Shown: positions 38,701 to 48,237 of the stretch, piece by piece
Numbering within the stretch: the first letter of the stretch is position 1
Layout: every line of letters starts with the position of its first letter
DNA from: Asterias rubens
Taxonomy: Eukaryota; Echinodermata; Asteroidea; Forcipulatida; Asteriidae
Direction: 5' to 3'
NCBI RefSeq assembly: GCF_902459465.1
Contig: NC_047082.1
Span: forward strand, 4,154,001-4,218,000
DNA: 64,000 bases
Notes under the pieces: generated by a model
Told to the model about the DNA's origin: nothing
The model's input: the letters and a program-made list of their open reading frames with translations, nothing else
Databases searched by the model: none
Translations under genes and position numbers: made by a program

Positions 38701-41700
38701 TTGGCATTAATAGGTTTAAACACCAAATAACAAACCACAAGGGAAGTGACTGGGTAAATTGTTTAGGACTGTCTACCAACCTGAAAGAATTTGACTATAA
38801 AGACTATATAGAAAACCGTGAAACATGTTTTGATGTATCCGGAGTATTTTAAAAACGATAACTTACAGATTTGCTATTGTGACATCTCGTTCCAGCAGAC
38901 ACAGCTTGGGCGGCTTAGGGACTTGTGGCAAGTCTATTTCAAATTTGGCCATCTTTAAGACATTACCAGCCTAAAAAAATAAAAATTAAACAAAAATCGC
39001 ATAAGAAACTCAAATGTTACACTGTATGGTTACAAACCAATTGATCAATAAAAAACTGAAATATTTGATAAATATAAATAAACAAAGACAAGTTATCAAC
39101 AGTATAAACCACAAGGGAAACTGAATGGGTAGTTTAGTACATAACTAGTTATGTACATAACTTCTAAAGCTAATTTAAGGTCACTGGACACCTTTGGTAA
39201 TTGTCAAAGACCAGTATTCTCACTTGGTGTATCCCAACATATGAATAAAATAACAAATCTGTGAAAGTTTTGACTTAATTTGTCATCGAAGTTGCAAGAG
39301 AATAATGAAAGAAAAAAACACCCTTGTTGCACAAATTTGTGTGCTTTCAGATGTCTAATAAAAGGCTTCAGGCATGAACTCATATTTAAGTGAGAAATTA
39401 CCTCTTTCTCAAAACTATGTTACTTCAGAGGGAGCCGTTTCTCACAATGTTTTATACTAGCACATGCTCAACATTGCTTGTTAATGTTACCTAAAAATTA
39501 TTTTGAATAATTACCAATAGTGTCCAGTGTCTTTAATGTTAACATACAAAAAATACTCTCACCTTGAAATGGAATGGATTAAGAACATTTCCCAGAGGTG
39601 AAGATGACAAAAGAAGTAACGAGTTATCAGCCTAAACAGAAATAAAAACATGCCACACAGAAAGTGAGTTTTAAACACTTCATGAAGTATTTGTTAGTAT
39701 AGCTTTGGACCCCTCTTTCTGGGGATCCCCCTCTGTGCTTGAAGGAACACGTTGCCTTGGATCGGTCGAGTTGGTCTTTAAAAAGCGTTTGTAACCGTTT
39801 GTTATAAAATGCATACGGTTAGAAAGATGTTTTAAAAGTAGAATACAATGATGCAAACAAACTTGCCTCAAAATTGCGTGGTTTTCCTTTTACTTTACGA
39901 AATAACACGGTCGTCCATTTATAGGAGTCAAAAATTTGACTCCCATAAATGGCCGACCGTGTTAGTCGACGACGTAAAAGGAAAACCACGCAATTTCGAG
40001 TGATACTTGTGTGGATCATTGTATTCTACTTTTAAAACATCTTTCTAACCATATGCATTTAATAGCAAACGGTTTCAAACGCTTTTCAAAGACCAACTCG
40101 ACCGATCCAAGGCAACGTGTTCCTTTAAGCAAGACACTGAACCATGATGCTTCGTCCTTCGCATTGGACGTAAAGCCGCTGGTCCCATGAGTTGTGTCAT
40201 AAACGTAAAAGAACCCAGTGCACTAATCAAACAGAGAAGGGGTTTGCCCCGGTGTTCCTGGTTTATTGGCTGCAAACCATTACATAGTGCTATGTAAAAG
40301 GAGTACATGTAAGTCTCATCATTCAAACGTAGTCCCACACATCTTGCAGGAAAAATACTAACAATGTGTGGTGAAGAGGTTTTCAACTAGTGGTTTAATC
40401 CCGCCGAGGCCTGGTTCTTGATAATTTTACCGAGACAAAGTCGAAGGTAAATTATCAAGAACCAGGCCTCGGCGGGTTTAAACCACTAGTTGAAAACCGA
40501 TTCAACACACTTTGATTCCCATTCATAAATACCTTTTCGGTCAAAAACACATCAACACTTTTTGTCAAAAAGTAAAACAAATGCAAAAGTTTTAATTGTT
40601 TAATGATTTCTTTCAACACAACACCCCTCCAGCTATGAAATGGTAGACCCTCGGGTAAACAACTCCTTATAAGGAGATTGATGGGCGCGTCGCGCCTATC
40701 GCGTGATGTGGCACAACTGTCCCGGCCGTTGCTCTCGACCAATAGGAAAGAAGAAACTGTCTTATAAGCACAGGTGCAAGCTCGCGTCTCACACCCACAT
40801 TTCAACACTTTTTACTGGTCATTATCAAAGGTTTAAACACCCCCACGTGCGCGCTCTCCACCATAAGGGAAAGCGAAACTGTCTTGGGTATTTATGAATG
40901 AATGTTAAAGGCAGAGGACACTATTGGTAATTACTCAAAATAATTACTAGAATAAAACCTTTCTTGGTGATGAGTAATGGGGAGAGGTTGATGGTATAAA
41001 ACATTGTGAGAAACGGCTCCCTCTGAAGTACCATACTTTTCGAGAAAGAAGTAATTTTCCACGAATCTGATTTCGAGACCTCAGATTTAGAACTTGAGGT
41101 CTCAAAATCAACCATCTAAACACACAAAACTTCGTGTGACAAGGGTGTTTTTTTCTTTCAATATTATCTCGCAAGTTCGATGACTGATTGAGCTCAAGTT
41201 TTCACAGGTTTGTTATTTTATGCATAATGTTGAGATACAACGACTGTGAAGGCTAGTCTTTGACAATTACCAATAGTGTCCACTGCCTTTAATGCGCCTA
41301 CGTATATGCGCACCATATAAGAAGATTATTATGTATGCTATGTTGACTTACAAGGAAGACAAACCAGTTGACGGAGATGTTGATATTCTTGAGTGACTTG
41401 AGAGACTTCTTCTCAGGGATGACTTGGTAGAGTTCCAATCCATGGTCTGTGATAAACACTACCTCGTTGATATTGGTCCAATTGAAGCCAATTATCTTAG
41501 TATTCTTGCCCTAAAAGATCAAGATTAAAATAAAAGAGTCAAAAACTCAGAGCACTCCTGCTGCTGCAGCTTCCACACACAGATAACTCCGGCTTTCCTA
41601 AGTACATTATCTGAAGGCTAATGGCTTATTTTTAAGGGGTGCCAAATTGTTATTTTTTTGTCTCTGGTTTATGCGAATGCACCTTATTTTTGACCGCGCG

Positions 41701-44700
41701 AGGGCTCTATAAATATTATTGTTCTCACTTCCGGGGGTATACATGTACGTGATTCGCCCTGCACTTTTGTTGCGCCGTAGTTTCAATTTTGCTTTAGAGG
41801 TGGATTCAGGCCTGATACTTCACGGAGGCAACGAAGGCAATTACCTCCGTGTCCCCTGGTCATTGCCTTGGTGCCCTTGAAATGCTCCAGTACAAATTTG
41901 CAATTTTAGATCATGGGGTGCCCTTTACCAAGGAGAAAATGCCTTGGTGCCCTTGCCCAAGCAAAAATGAAGCATACAGCCCTGTGGATTATAACGGCTC
42001 CTTTCAAAGTCTTATTGTCCGTGATGGATTAGATGTCTGTGGTGGTAATGTGTTCCAATCTTTAATAACTGTTTTGTGTAAGAATGAATATACCCCCGGA
42101 AGTAATTGAGAGCGCCCTCACGCGGTCAAAAATATGGCCCATTGGCTGAGCACTGCAACCCGAGCACATGTAAATCAAAGATCCTGACTTTTTCACCATA
42201 TTTTGTTTTCCAGGCAGACTGAAGAATTCAGATTAAAGTGTGAAATATTCGTCCAATGTTGAGCACAATCTTTTAGGCAGAGCCATATTCAGTTAAAAAG
42301 AACTAGTCATATGTGAATGTTGTCAATAAATGATCATTTACCTTACAGCTTTGAGAATATTCAGACGTGTCTCCCCCACTGTGAAAGTTGATAAACTCCT
42401 GTAATCAGAGAAAGTAAAAGGAGATCGTACACTACACTTTAAAGAGCCCAAAAAGAGCTTTAAATTATCATAAAAATTATGATTTACTCGCTGCATAAAA
42501 AATATGATTCAAACTGCCTCTAGCTACCGGGCAATCTCGGTGGACTAGTTGGTATGACACTACTCTAGAATTGCAAAGGTTGTGGGTTCGAATCCCACTC
42601 GAGTAATATGCCTGTGATTTTTTTCTTGGGTAAGTACCGAGTATACAGTGCTAACACACATCCGTGTATATGGGTAAAAACCCAAAATGAATAATTAATA
42701 TTTCATGATGAAGTATCAATGTATTCAATTGGTGGCAACATCTACTTAGTGGTGTAGATTTGTTCTTTGAGAACGATATCCCCCAGGTTGTATCTTAAAC
42801 TTGTGTGTGATCCCTGGCTATAGGGCAGTTATACAATCAAAGGAAAACATACCACAGTTTTTTGTGACCTCTGGACAGCAAGAATTTTCAGATCGTAGGA
42901 AAACTTGATGGAGATAACCGGGCCTTTGTCTTCCATTCTGAAAAGAGATCCAATGGTGGTCACAAACTAATGCTATCACAAACACTGAGTATTTCATGTA
43001 TTTATATGAAACTACAACATGTGAAAAATTTGTCTGGATTTAACTGAACTTACGCAGAATTTCTAGCTGAAAGCTCAGCGGGGTGTTGATGTGGATTGAA
43101 TCTGTTATTGCAGTAACAGGTTACAGTATCTGTATTATCTGTCGAATACTGCAACAAACTTCTCACAGGATATATAAGTTGCAGGTGTGGTGTGGCGAGT
43201 GCACAAACATTAGTGATACGTAAGCCACAGCCAGGAACACCGGGGCGAATCCCTTCTCTTTTCGATAAGTGCACTGGGTTCTTTTATGTGCGTTACACAA
43301 AGGAACCAAAGACTTTACGTCCCCTCCACTAACGAAGCAATGGTTTAGTGTCTTGCTTAAGGACACAAGTGTCACGGCTGGGGATTCAAACCCACTCTAG
43401 TAACCAGAAACACCAGAGTTTGAATTTGGTGCTCTTAACCGCTTGGCCACGACAATTCCACATTACCAGAGATAGACAGAATCTATCAGTCATGACACTG
43501 GTTTCCTCACTGAGGTGTTGGTGGGAGACATGGACCAGTAGAGAGCCACTGATTGATTTTTCTAAACACTACCTGTAACCTAGCCCACTTTGTTGAGCTG
43601 TTATGGCTCTCTTTCATCATCGGTCTTATAACAGTCACCATTACGACTGTGATGAGACCGCTGTTAAAACCGAGCCATAACAGCTTAACAAGGTGTAAGC
43701 TTGGGCGATATCACGATATTATCGAATATCGCGATATTAATTTGGACACGATTTCGATATGCGGATGGATTTGGTTTTAATCGAAATATCGATAATCGCG
43801 GTATATCGATATATCGATTAAATATCGCGATGTTTTTGCTAGCTGAGACATCTTGCACCCCATAGGTTTGGAGTAAAACCAGAAGAATAGGTCATTAGAA
43901 CACCTCTCTTATGCTAGGACTGTCTCTTCTACAACTTTCACTTGGAGTTTTAAGACTGATGATGTCAAATTTCAATAATCGCGATTATATCGAATATCGC
44001 GATATATTGTCGGCGATATATCGTGAATAAAATAAATCAATATCGCCCAAGGTGGGCTACCTGTAACCCTACCCACCTGAAGGATGTGCTTGTTCTATCA
44101 TCTGGACCTCGGACCACCACACCGAGAGCTCCTCCTGAGCGGACTGCAAATACCTGATAGCAAATATATAACAAATAATAATATCGAGTGTGTAGAGTTT
44201 GTACAGTGCCATCAAAAGTTGCCTATTTCCTAGGCGCTATCCCCTAGGCAAAAAAAAAAAAAAAAAAAGAGTTTCGAGCTCAATCTTCTTCTTTCTTTAT
44301 TTTCACTTTTTTTCCTGAAATATTGTCCAACTTCCTAATAAACTAGTGCCCCAAGGCATGCAGGCTTTCAAGGGAGTCTAGTTAGAATGTAGCACTACTG
44401 CCACTGTACTCTACCTGTCCTGACTTTACTGAGTACTACTTCAATGTAGCTCCTAAGCTTTGAAACCAACTGCCTTGTGACGTCAGAGAAGCAGTGTCTA
44501 CTTTGGTCTTCAAGCAGTCTCTCAAAACGTTTTTGTTTCCCACTGAGTGCAACTAGTAGTTTTCTTTTGTTATATTTTTTGTTTGGAAAAGTTTCCGTAT
44601 GGTGCCACCACCTTTTCATTCGATATGAATTATATTTAATAGATGTTAAATTTTGCATCGGGATAAAGAATATTAATTTTTTTGGTTTTACCCATAAAAA

Positions 44701-45438
44701 AAAAATTAATATTCTTTATCCCGATGCAAAATTTAACATCTATTAAATCGTTTGCAGTACCCACTGCTAAACATAGGATTTGAACTGCCTCTAGCTACCG
44801 GGCAATCTCGGTGGTCTAGTTAGTTGGTATGACATTGCTCTAGAATTGCAAGGGTCGTGGGTTCGAATCCCACCCGAGTAAAATGCCTGTGATTTTTTTC
44901 ACAGGACTCGGGGAAAGTACTGAGTATACAGTGCTACACACATCAGTGTATATGGGTAAAACCAAAAATTATGAATTATATTATTATTAAAATACTGAGT
45001 ATCTATTCTAATTTACCTCAATGCCCTTTTTGAACCAAGAAGAACTGGCCTCTATCTAAGCTAAGGGATCCAACAATTTGAATTTGATAAGTGATCATTA
45101 TGACGATTCTTTGCCTTTAAATTGAAGAAACGTTGACATAAATTTATAATCCATGGTCACTGGTGGTTGGGAACGATGATGCATCTTCTGGGCGCTGTGC
45201 GTAATACTAAGTTAAGTAATAGCGCAACTGGTTAAGGGAATTTAATACACTCATAATAAATGGGAGTTTCTCGTTTGAGATTGAAATGGCCTGCAGCGGC
45301 TCTAACAGTGATTGATGTTTTTAGTTCACTAACCTGACGTTTGACTTCATCGTAAAAGACATTGGTAGCTTTGCTGATCGGTTCAAATCGCACTGGATTT
45401 GTAGAAAGCTCGATGTAAAAATTGTGATCCTCCGCCAT
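28499..45438 (-). CDS. RMC1: RMC1 / Mic1-domain protein (MON1-CCZ1 complex subunit)
   Basis: Reconstructed from 18 exons (5' to 3' on the minus strand): 45438-45334, 44153-44077, 42937-42853, 42398-42342, 41510-41352, 39631-39563, 38970-38867, 38670-38581, 37998-37929, 36304-36269, 35627-35462, 34997-34885, 33584-33515, 33183-33077, 32092-31889, 31044-30871, 29642-29417, 28572-28499. They sum to 1986 bp (661 codons plus stop), close to the vertebrate length of about 657, and every junction has GT/AG and matching phase. The start MAEDHNFYIELSTNPVRFEP fits the family better than the in-frame ATG 13 codons upstream. Landmarks are DNLVVVHHQ, SPNWVVFQPN, RMFDKLNQVYRTFLEEEQ, VEYIRSLNHFQIPVQ, HQFLQYHVLSDSKP and ARKFLDAAMSTGDNMLFYT (Mic1 region). 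RMC1 joins MON1-CCZ1, the Rab7 exchange factor of late endosomes, and supports lysosomal cholesterol export. Its introns are crowded with MITEs and SINEs. Confidence 0.93.
28943..29331. repeat. Family 1 MITE in the last RMC1 intron
   Basis: TTAAATACACTGGACACTA to GTGTCCACTGCCTTTAA. Confidence 0.85.
29960..30312. mobile_element. hAT-like foldback MITE with 8 bp target duplication
   Basis: TAAGCTTGGGCGATATC at the left and its inverse at the right. It is flanked by ATACACAA at 29952-29959 and 30313-30320. The interior is built of GATATCGCGATA words and a unique centre of about 170 bp shared with 43696-44048. Confidence 0.85.
32211..32335. repeat. Family 1 MITE, truncated
   Basis: Starts TTAAAGGCAGTGGACACTA, but the match ends near GAGAAACGACACCCTG. 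Confidence 0.7.
32678..32737 (-). pseudogene. Partial duplicate of RMC1 exon 14
   Basis: Encodes FDKLNQVYRTFLEEEQSSTQ, identical in protein to the 3' part of exon 14 (33077-33183). Only three third-position changes are seen (GTA/GTT, CTG/CTA, GAG/GAA), and the donor CAG/GTTGGTA is kept. The 5' half of the exon is replaced by (TTG)n, and no acceptor AG is visible nearby, so it probably cannot be spliced in. Confidence 0.8.
32738..32791. repeat. (CAA)n microsatellite
   Basis: About 18 CAA units directly joined to the duplicated RMC1 exon fragment. Confidence 0.95.
33305..33422. repeat. Family 1 MITE, one end only
   Basis: ACGACCAATTGAGCTCAAAT, then TATGCATATGTTGAGATACA and CAATAGTGTCCAGTGTCTTT. 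Confidence 0.7.
33800..34173. repeat. TTAA-flanked foldback MITE, family 2
   Basis: TTAAAGCCATTGGACCCTTT to AAAGGGTCCAATGGCTTTAA: clean 20 bp TIRs with TTAA at both ends. Confidence 0.85.
34465..34520 (-). repeat. tRNA-like SINE head
   Basis: On the minus strand, ATAGCTCAATCATG resembles a pol III A box and GGTTCAAGTCCC a B box. Cloverleaf pairing is poor, so this is a tRNA-derived repeat rather than a tRNA gene. Confidence 0.4.
34590..34857. repeat. Interspersed repeat shared with 61655-61992
   Basis: GGTAACACCATG, AGAACTGTCCTGCTTTTTAA, then CTCAACATTTCGACTAGCTT and TGCTTTAGTCATTG. It ends 28 bp before RMC1 exon 12. Confidence 0.65.
35656..36052. repeat. TTAA-flanked foldback MITE, family 1
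   Basis: TTAAAGGCACTGGACACTA to GTGTCCAGTGCCTTTAA. Another partial copy follows head-on at 36053-36140. Confidence 0.85.
36405..36500. repeat. Solo arm of the CCAGGCCTCG foldback
   Basis: AATTATCAAGAACCAGGCCT and GGGTTTAAACCACTA match one arm at 40441-40500. Confidence 0.6.
36705..37682. repeat. Family 1 MITE split by a nested hAT-like element
   Basis: The 5' part (TTAAAGGCAGTGGACACTA) runs to 36804 and continues after 37395 with ACATTGTGAGAAACGGCTCC, ending at GTCTTTAA 37682. Confidence 0.85.
36805..37395. mobile_element. Nested hAT-like element with 8 bp target duplication
   Basis: TTAAACAT flanks both ends (36797-36804 and 37396-37403). The ends TAGTGCTGGGCGAATA and ATTCGCCCAGGCTTA resemble the TAAGCTTGGGCGA ends of the element at 29960. 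No transposase is present. The interior is rich in GATATTCGGATA words and carries a CCGCTAGAGGGCGCTGTT block. Confidence 0.75.
39175..39536. repeat. TTAA-flanked foldback MITE, family 1
   Basis: TTAAGGTCACTGGACACCT to GTGTCCAGTGTCTTTAA, in RMC1 intron 6. Confidence 0.8.
39742..40127. repeat. Long-armed foldback MITE, family 3, copy 1
   Basis: Arms of about 180 bp start AAGGAACACGTTGCCTTGG. The centre has AGTCAAAAATTTGACT. The right flank is TTAA; the left is TTGA. Confidence 0.85.
40133..40360. repeat. Interspersed repeat shared with 59353-59660 and 43172-43445
   Basis: AGAGAAGGGGTTTGCCCC, GGTGTTCCTGGTTTATTGG and GCAAACCATTACATAGTGCT recur in the other two places, one of them inverted. Confidence 0.65.
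40375..40890. repeat. Foldback element, CCAGGCCTCG family
   Basis: Hairpin arms from GGTTTTCAACTAGTGG to CCACTAGTTGAAAACC are about 60 bp each with a short loop, followed by the same tail as at 1310-1680. Confidence 0.8.
40905..41292. repeat. TTAA-flanked foldback MITE, family 1
   Basis: TTAAAGGCAGAGGACACTA to GTGTCCACTGCCTTTAA. Confidence 0.85.
41688..42147. mobile_element. TIR-flanked element with nested GGTGCCC repeat
   Basis: TTTTTGACCGCGCGAGGGC and CACTTCCGGGGGTATA on the left are mirrored by TATACCCCCGGAAGT and GCCCTCACGCGGTCAAAAA on the right. The repeat at 41806-41985 lies inside. Confidence 0.65.
41806..41985. repeat. GGTGCCC repeat, copy 1
   Basis: CAGGCCTGATACTTCACGG, then CATTGCCTTGGTGCCC twice, ending AAGCATACAGCCCTG. 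Related copies are at 54863 and 55722. Confidence 0.75.
42508..42690 (+). repeat. tRNA-derived SINE, copy 1
   Basis: A box TGGACTAGTTGG and B box GGTTCGAATCCC are in tRNA spacing. A non-tRNA tail with GAGTATACAGTGCTA and TGTATATGGGTAAAA is shared with 44778-44975. Confidence 0.75.
43172..43445. repeat. Interspersed repeat, inverted relative to 40133-40360
   Basis: CCAGGAACACCGGGGCGAAT, TCCCTTCTCTTTTCG and GTGCACTGGGTTCTTTTATG; it ends with a tRNA-like GGGATTCAAACCC. Confidence 0.55.
43696..44048. mobile_element. hAT-like foldback MITE, second copy
   Basis: TAAGCTTGGGCGATATC start, with an interior matching 29960-30312 almost throughout (for example TTGCACCCCATAGGTTTGG). The right end is clipped. 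It sits 29 bp from RMC1 exon 2 and splits an older palindrome (GCTGTTATGGCTC / GAGCCATAACAGC). Confidence 0.8.
44634..44748. repeat. Perfect inverted repeat, ~50 bp arms
   Basis: The left arm contains TTTGCATCGGGATAAAGAAT; the right arm (from about 44699) is its exact complement over about 50 bp, around a 15 bp loop. It lies in RMC1 intron 1. Confidence 0.9.
44778..44975 (+). repeat. tRNA-derived SINE, copy 2
   Basis: A box TGGTCTAGTTAGTTGG (four extra bases) and B box GGTTCGAATCCC. CTCGG/CCGAG could pair as a short acceptor stem. Confidence 0.75.
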
Positions 45439-46048
45439 AATTATTGCGTGACATTCCCATCTCCATGCATAATCCAACTCATACGGAAAGACGCCTGGGT
45501 TACTACATCATGTAGTCGGAGCTTTTAGAACCCGACTATGCTCCCCGACGTCCGGGTAACTTTTGCAGTAGAGGCCTTTGTAACGCCAGGCGCGATCTTT
45601 ATTACGCCCGATTTTCGGACTTCAACTCTAGGTTTATAGGCTGTAAAAACTTGTTGCTATCATCAGGGATCAGCTTTTACCATGGCAACCGCTTGTTTTG
45701 AAACGAGTTTATTATTTGTTTGTGATTTGCTGTATTTTCCACAAAATGTCCACTTGTTTTTTAAATTTTCCAAATAGGCCTATGCCCAGTATAGACATAT
45801 AGGTAGCGCCACGTGGGCGTTATGTACTGTTGGCGGCCATGTTGGATTGTGCGTTCTCAGCACGTTCGCTTATTGTTTTTAAACTAAATAGGCCTACAAT
45901 TTTAGACTGCTTTTTTTCTATATCTTTCGGCCAACAATATCATGCTGTATGGAAGTTCAGCCCCACGGGGTGCATTGGTCCTAATTGGCGTTATATATAA
46001 CATCCGATACATTTTAAGTTGAAACAAAATACGATTTTGTTCATTTAT

Positions 46049-46433
46049 TTAACGGCAGTGGACACTATTGGTAACTACTGAAAATAATTATTAGCATAAA
46101 ACCTCACTTGGTAACGAGTAATGGGGAGAGGTTGATAGTATAACACATTGTGTGTAACGGCTCCCTCTGAAGTGAAGTAGTTTTCGAGAAAGAAGTAATT
46201 TTCCATGAATTTGATTTCGAGATCTCAGATTTGAAATTTGAGGTCTGGAAATCAAGTATCTGAAAGTACACAACTTCGTGTGACAAGGGTGTTTTTTCTT
46301 TCATAGTTATCTCGCAACTCCGACAACCAATCAAGCTCAAATTTTCACAGGTTTGTTATTTTGTGCATATGTTGAGATGCACCACCAAGTGAGAAGACTG
46401 GTCTTTGTCAATTACCAAAAGTGTCCAGAGTTT
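46049..46433. repeat. Family 1 MITE
   Basis: TTAACGGCAGTGGACACTA to CCAAAAGTGTCCAGAG; the right TTAA is lost. Confidence 0.8.
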
Positions 46434-46934
46434 TCTTCCTCAAAACGGGATAAACGGTGACCCCGCTACTACTACCCCGGTAATAATATACACCGTCCTA
46501 TATTAAATTTCCATAAACGACGGTTCGAAACGGTGGTTCGTAAACTGTCCACATCGTTAACATAAAGGATGTCATGTGACACTCTCTCCACCAGTCAAGT
46601 ACAATATCTATACTTGAGAATATAATAACAAATTTAGAATAATAGCAGTTAATAATTGATAAAAAGGTGACACAAATTATTTCAAAATTCATTACGACTC
46701 ATTTATTTTATTTTAACGACACGTGGTTCACTTTAAAAGTACAGCACAACGTCAAGAACAACTTTACGAGATTTCTGCTTGGAAGTAGACCTACATTGTT
46801 ATTGGTCTTAAAAAAGACAGTTGCTTCAACATGCGCAGACGCCATCACAGCTGACTATAAAGAATGAGAAACGAAGGCCTTGGAGAAAGGCTAGACCTAA
46901 AAGCACATTGATGTACTTATTTGTTGGCATACAA

Positions 46935-47128
46935 CTTTCTTGGGCATCTGAAAGCACACAAATTAGAATAGAAAGGCACGTTTTCTTTTTCTTGATAATA
47001 AGTTTCTTGCAAACTTATCACCAATTGCATCAACATTTCCAGAGATTTGTTATTTTATGCACACTGTTGGGAAACACCAAGTGAGAATACTGGTCTTTGA
47101 TAATTACCAAAGGTTTCCAGTGCCTTAA
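46935..47128. repeat. Family 1 MITE, right half, diverged
   Basis: CATCTGAAAGCACACAAATT onwards, ending TTTCCAGTGCCTTAA. Confidence 0.6.
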
Positions 47129-47383
47129 AAGCCGAAAAGAAAAGAGACAAGGTGACAATTTAAATTTTGATTGATTAAGCATTTGTTGCAAATTCTCATT
47201 ATGGATGACTGTATACAACTTAAAAACAATGTGATGAAAGTTTGATTTCAACTTATAATGTAACACATTATGCATTTTCGTGTATGAACAAAAACAAGTG
47301 GATCTGGAATGTTCGCCCTTCAGCTCTCTCGTACTAACTCTTTCAACATTGGAGTTATCTTAAAACACCAATTTCAATTTTTC

Positions 47384-47757
47384 TTAAAGGCAGTGGACAC
47401 TAGTGGTAATAACTCAAAATAATTATTAGCATAAAAACATACTTGGTAATGAGCAATTATGGAGAGCTGTTGATAGTATAAAACATTGTGAGAAACGGCT
47501 CCCTCTGAAGTGATAGTTTGCGAGGAAGTAATTTCCCACAAATTTGATTTCGAGACTTCAGAAATAGATTTTGAGGTCTCGAAATCAACCATCTTAAAAC
47601 ACACAACTTCGTGTGACAAGGTTGTTTTTTTTCTTCCATAGTTATCTCGCAACTTCGACTACCAATTGAGCTCAAATTTTCACAGGTTTGTTATTTTATA
47701 TGTTGAGATACCACAAGTGAGAAGACTGGTCTTTGACAATTACCAATAGTGTCCAGT
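47384..47757. repeat. Family 1 MITE
   Basis: TTAAAGGCAGTGGACACTA to CAATAGTGTCCAGTTTG. Confidence 0.8.
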
Positions 47758-48237
47758 TTGTACGCTTCGAACATGCCTTTTTGGCTGGCTTGAATGGCCT
47801 TTTCGAAACCCAGCTTTGGTTATTCGGCTCTGCAGTGTGAGCACCTTGCAGTGAAGCGGCGTACTGAAAGCATCAGTCAACTTCAAAACACTAATGGAGA
47901 CTCAGACTGTGTCCAAATTGGCGGCTTCAGCTACCGGCTATGGTTTCATTTCCGTGTACGTTGAAGTATATAGTACGTCCTTGGCAACCAGTCATAGCCA
48001 TTGCCGTAGCAGTTTAATTCGGATAGCAATTTTTTTCTACACTACGAAATTCCACTGTCGTAGTGCTTTTCAATGGGGGAATTGTTTTCTTCTAAATTGT
48101 TTTAAAAAAGGAATCCTTAAAAACAAATAAAGATTTTTTCTTTTGAGGACGGCAATTCTAATGTGCAGAAGAAAGAAAAATTGCATTCGGATACGGCCTA
48201 AGCCGAGGTCGTTGTTTTGGTAAAGCCCCAGTTGTTT

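Larger units (their letters stand above)
45439..48237. other. Intergenic region between RMC1 and SLC52A
   Basis: The RMC1 promoter should lie just above 45438. Otherwise there are MITE copies and no recognised exon. Confidence 0.45.

Noticed and set aside
42534-42606. tRNA gene
   Set aside because: A and B boxes are good, but the acceptor stem is weak and the same non-tRNA tail follows both copies, so these are SINEs.
40903-47760. CRISPR-like regular repeats
   Set aside because: Repeats are whole MITEs at irregular spacing in animal DNA; there is no short direct-repeat array.
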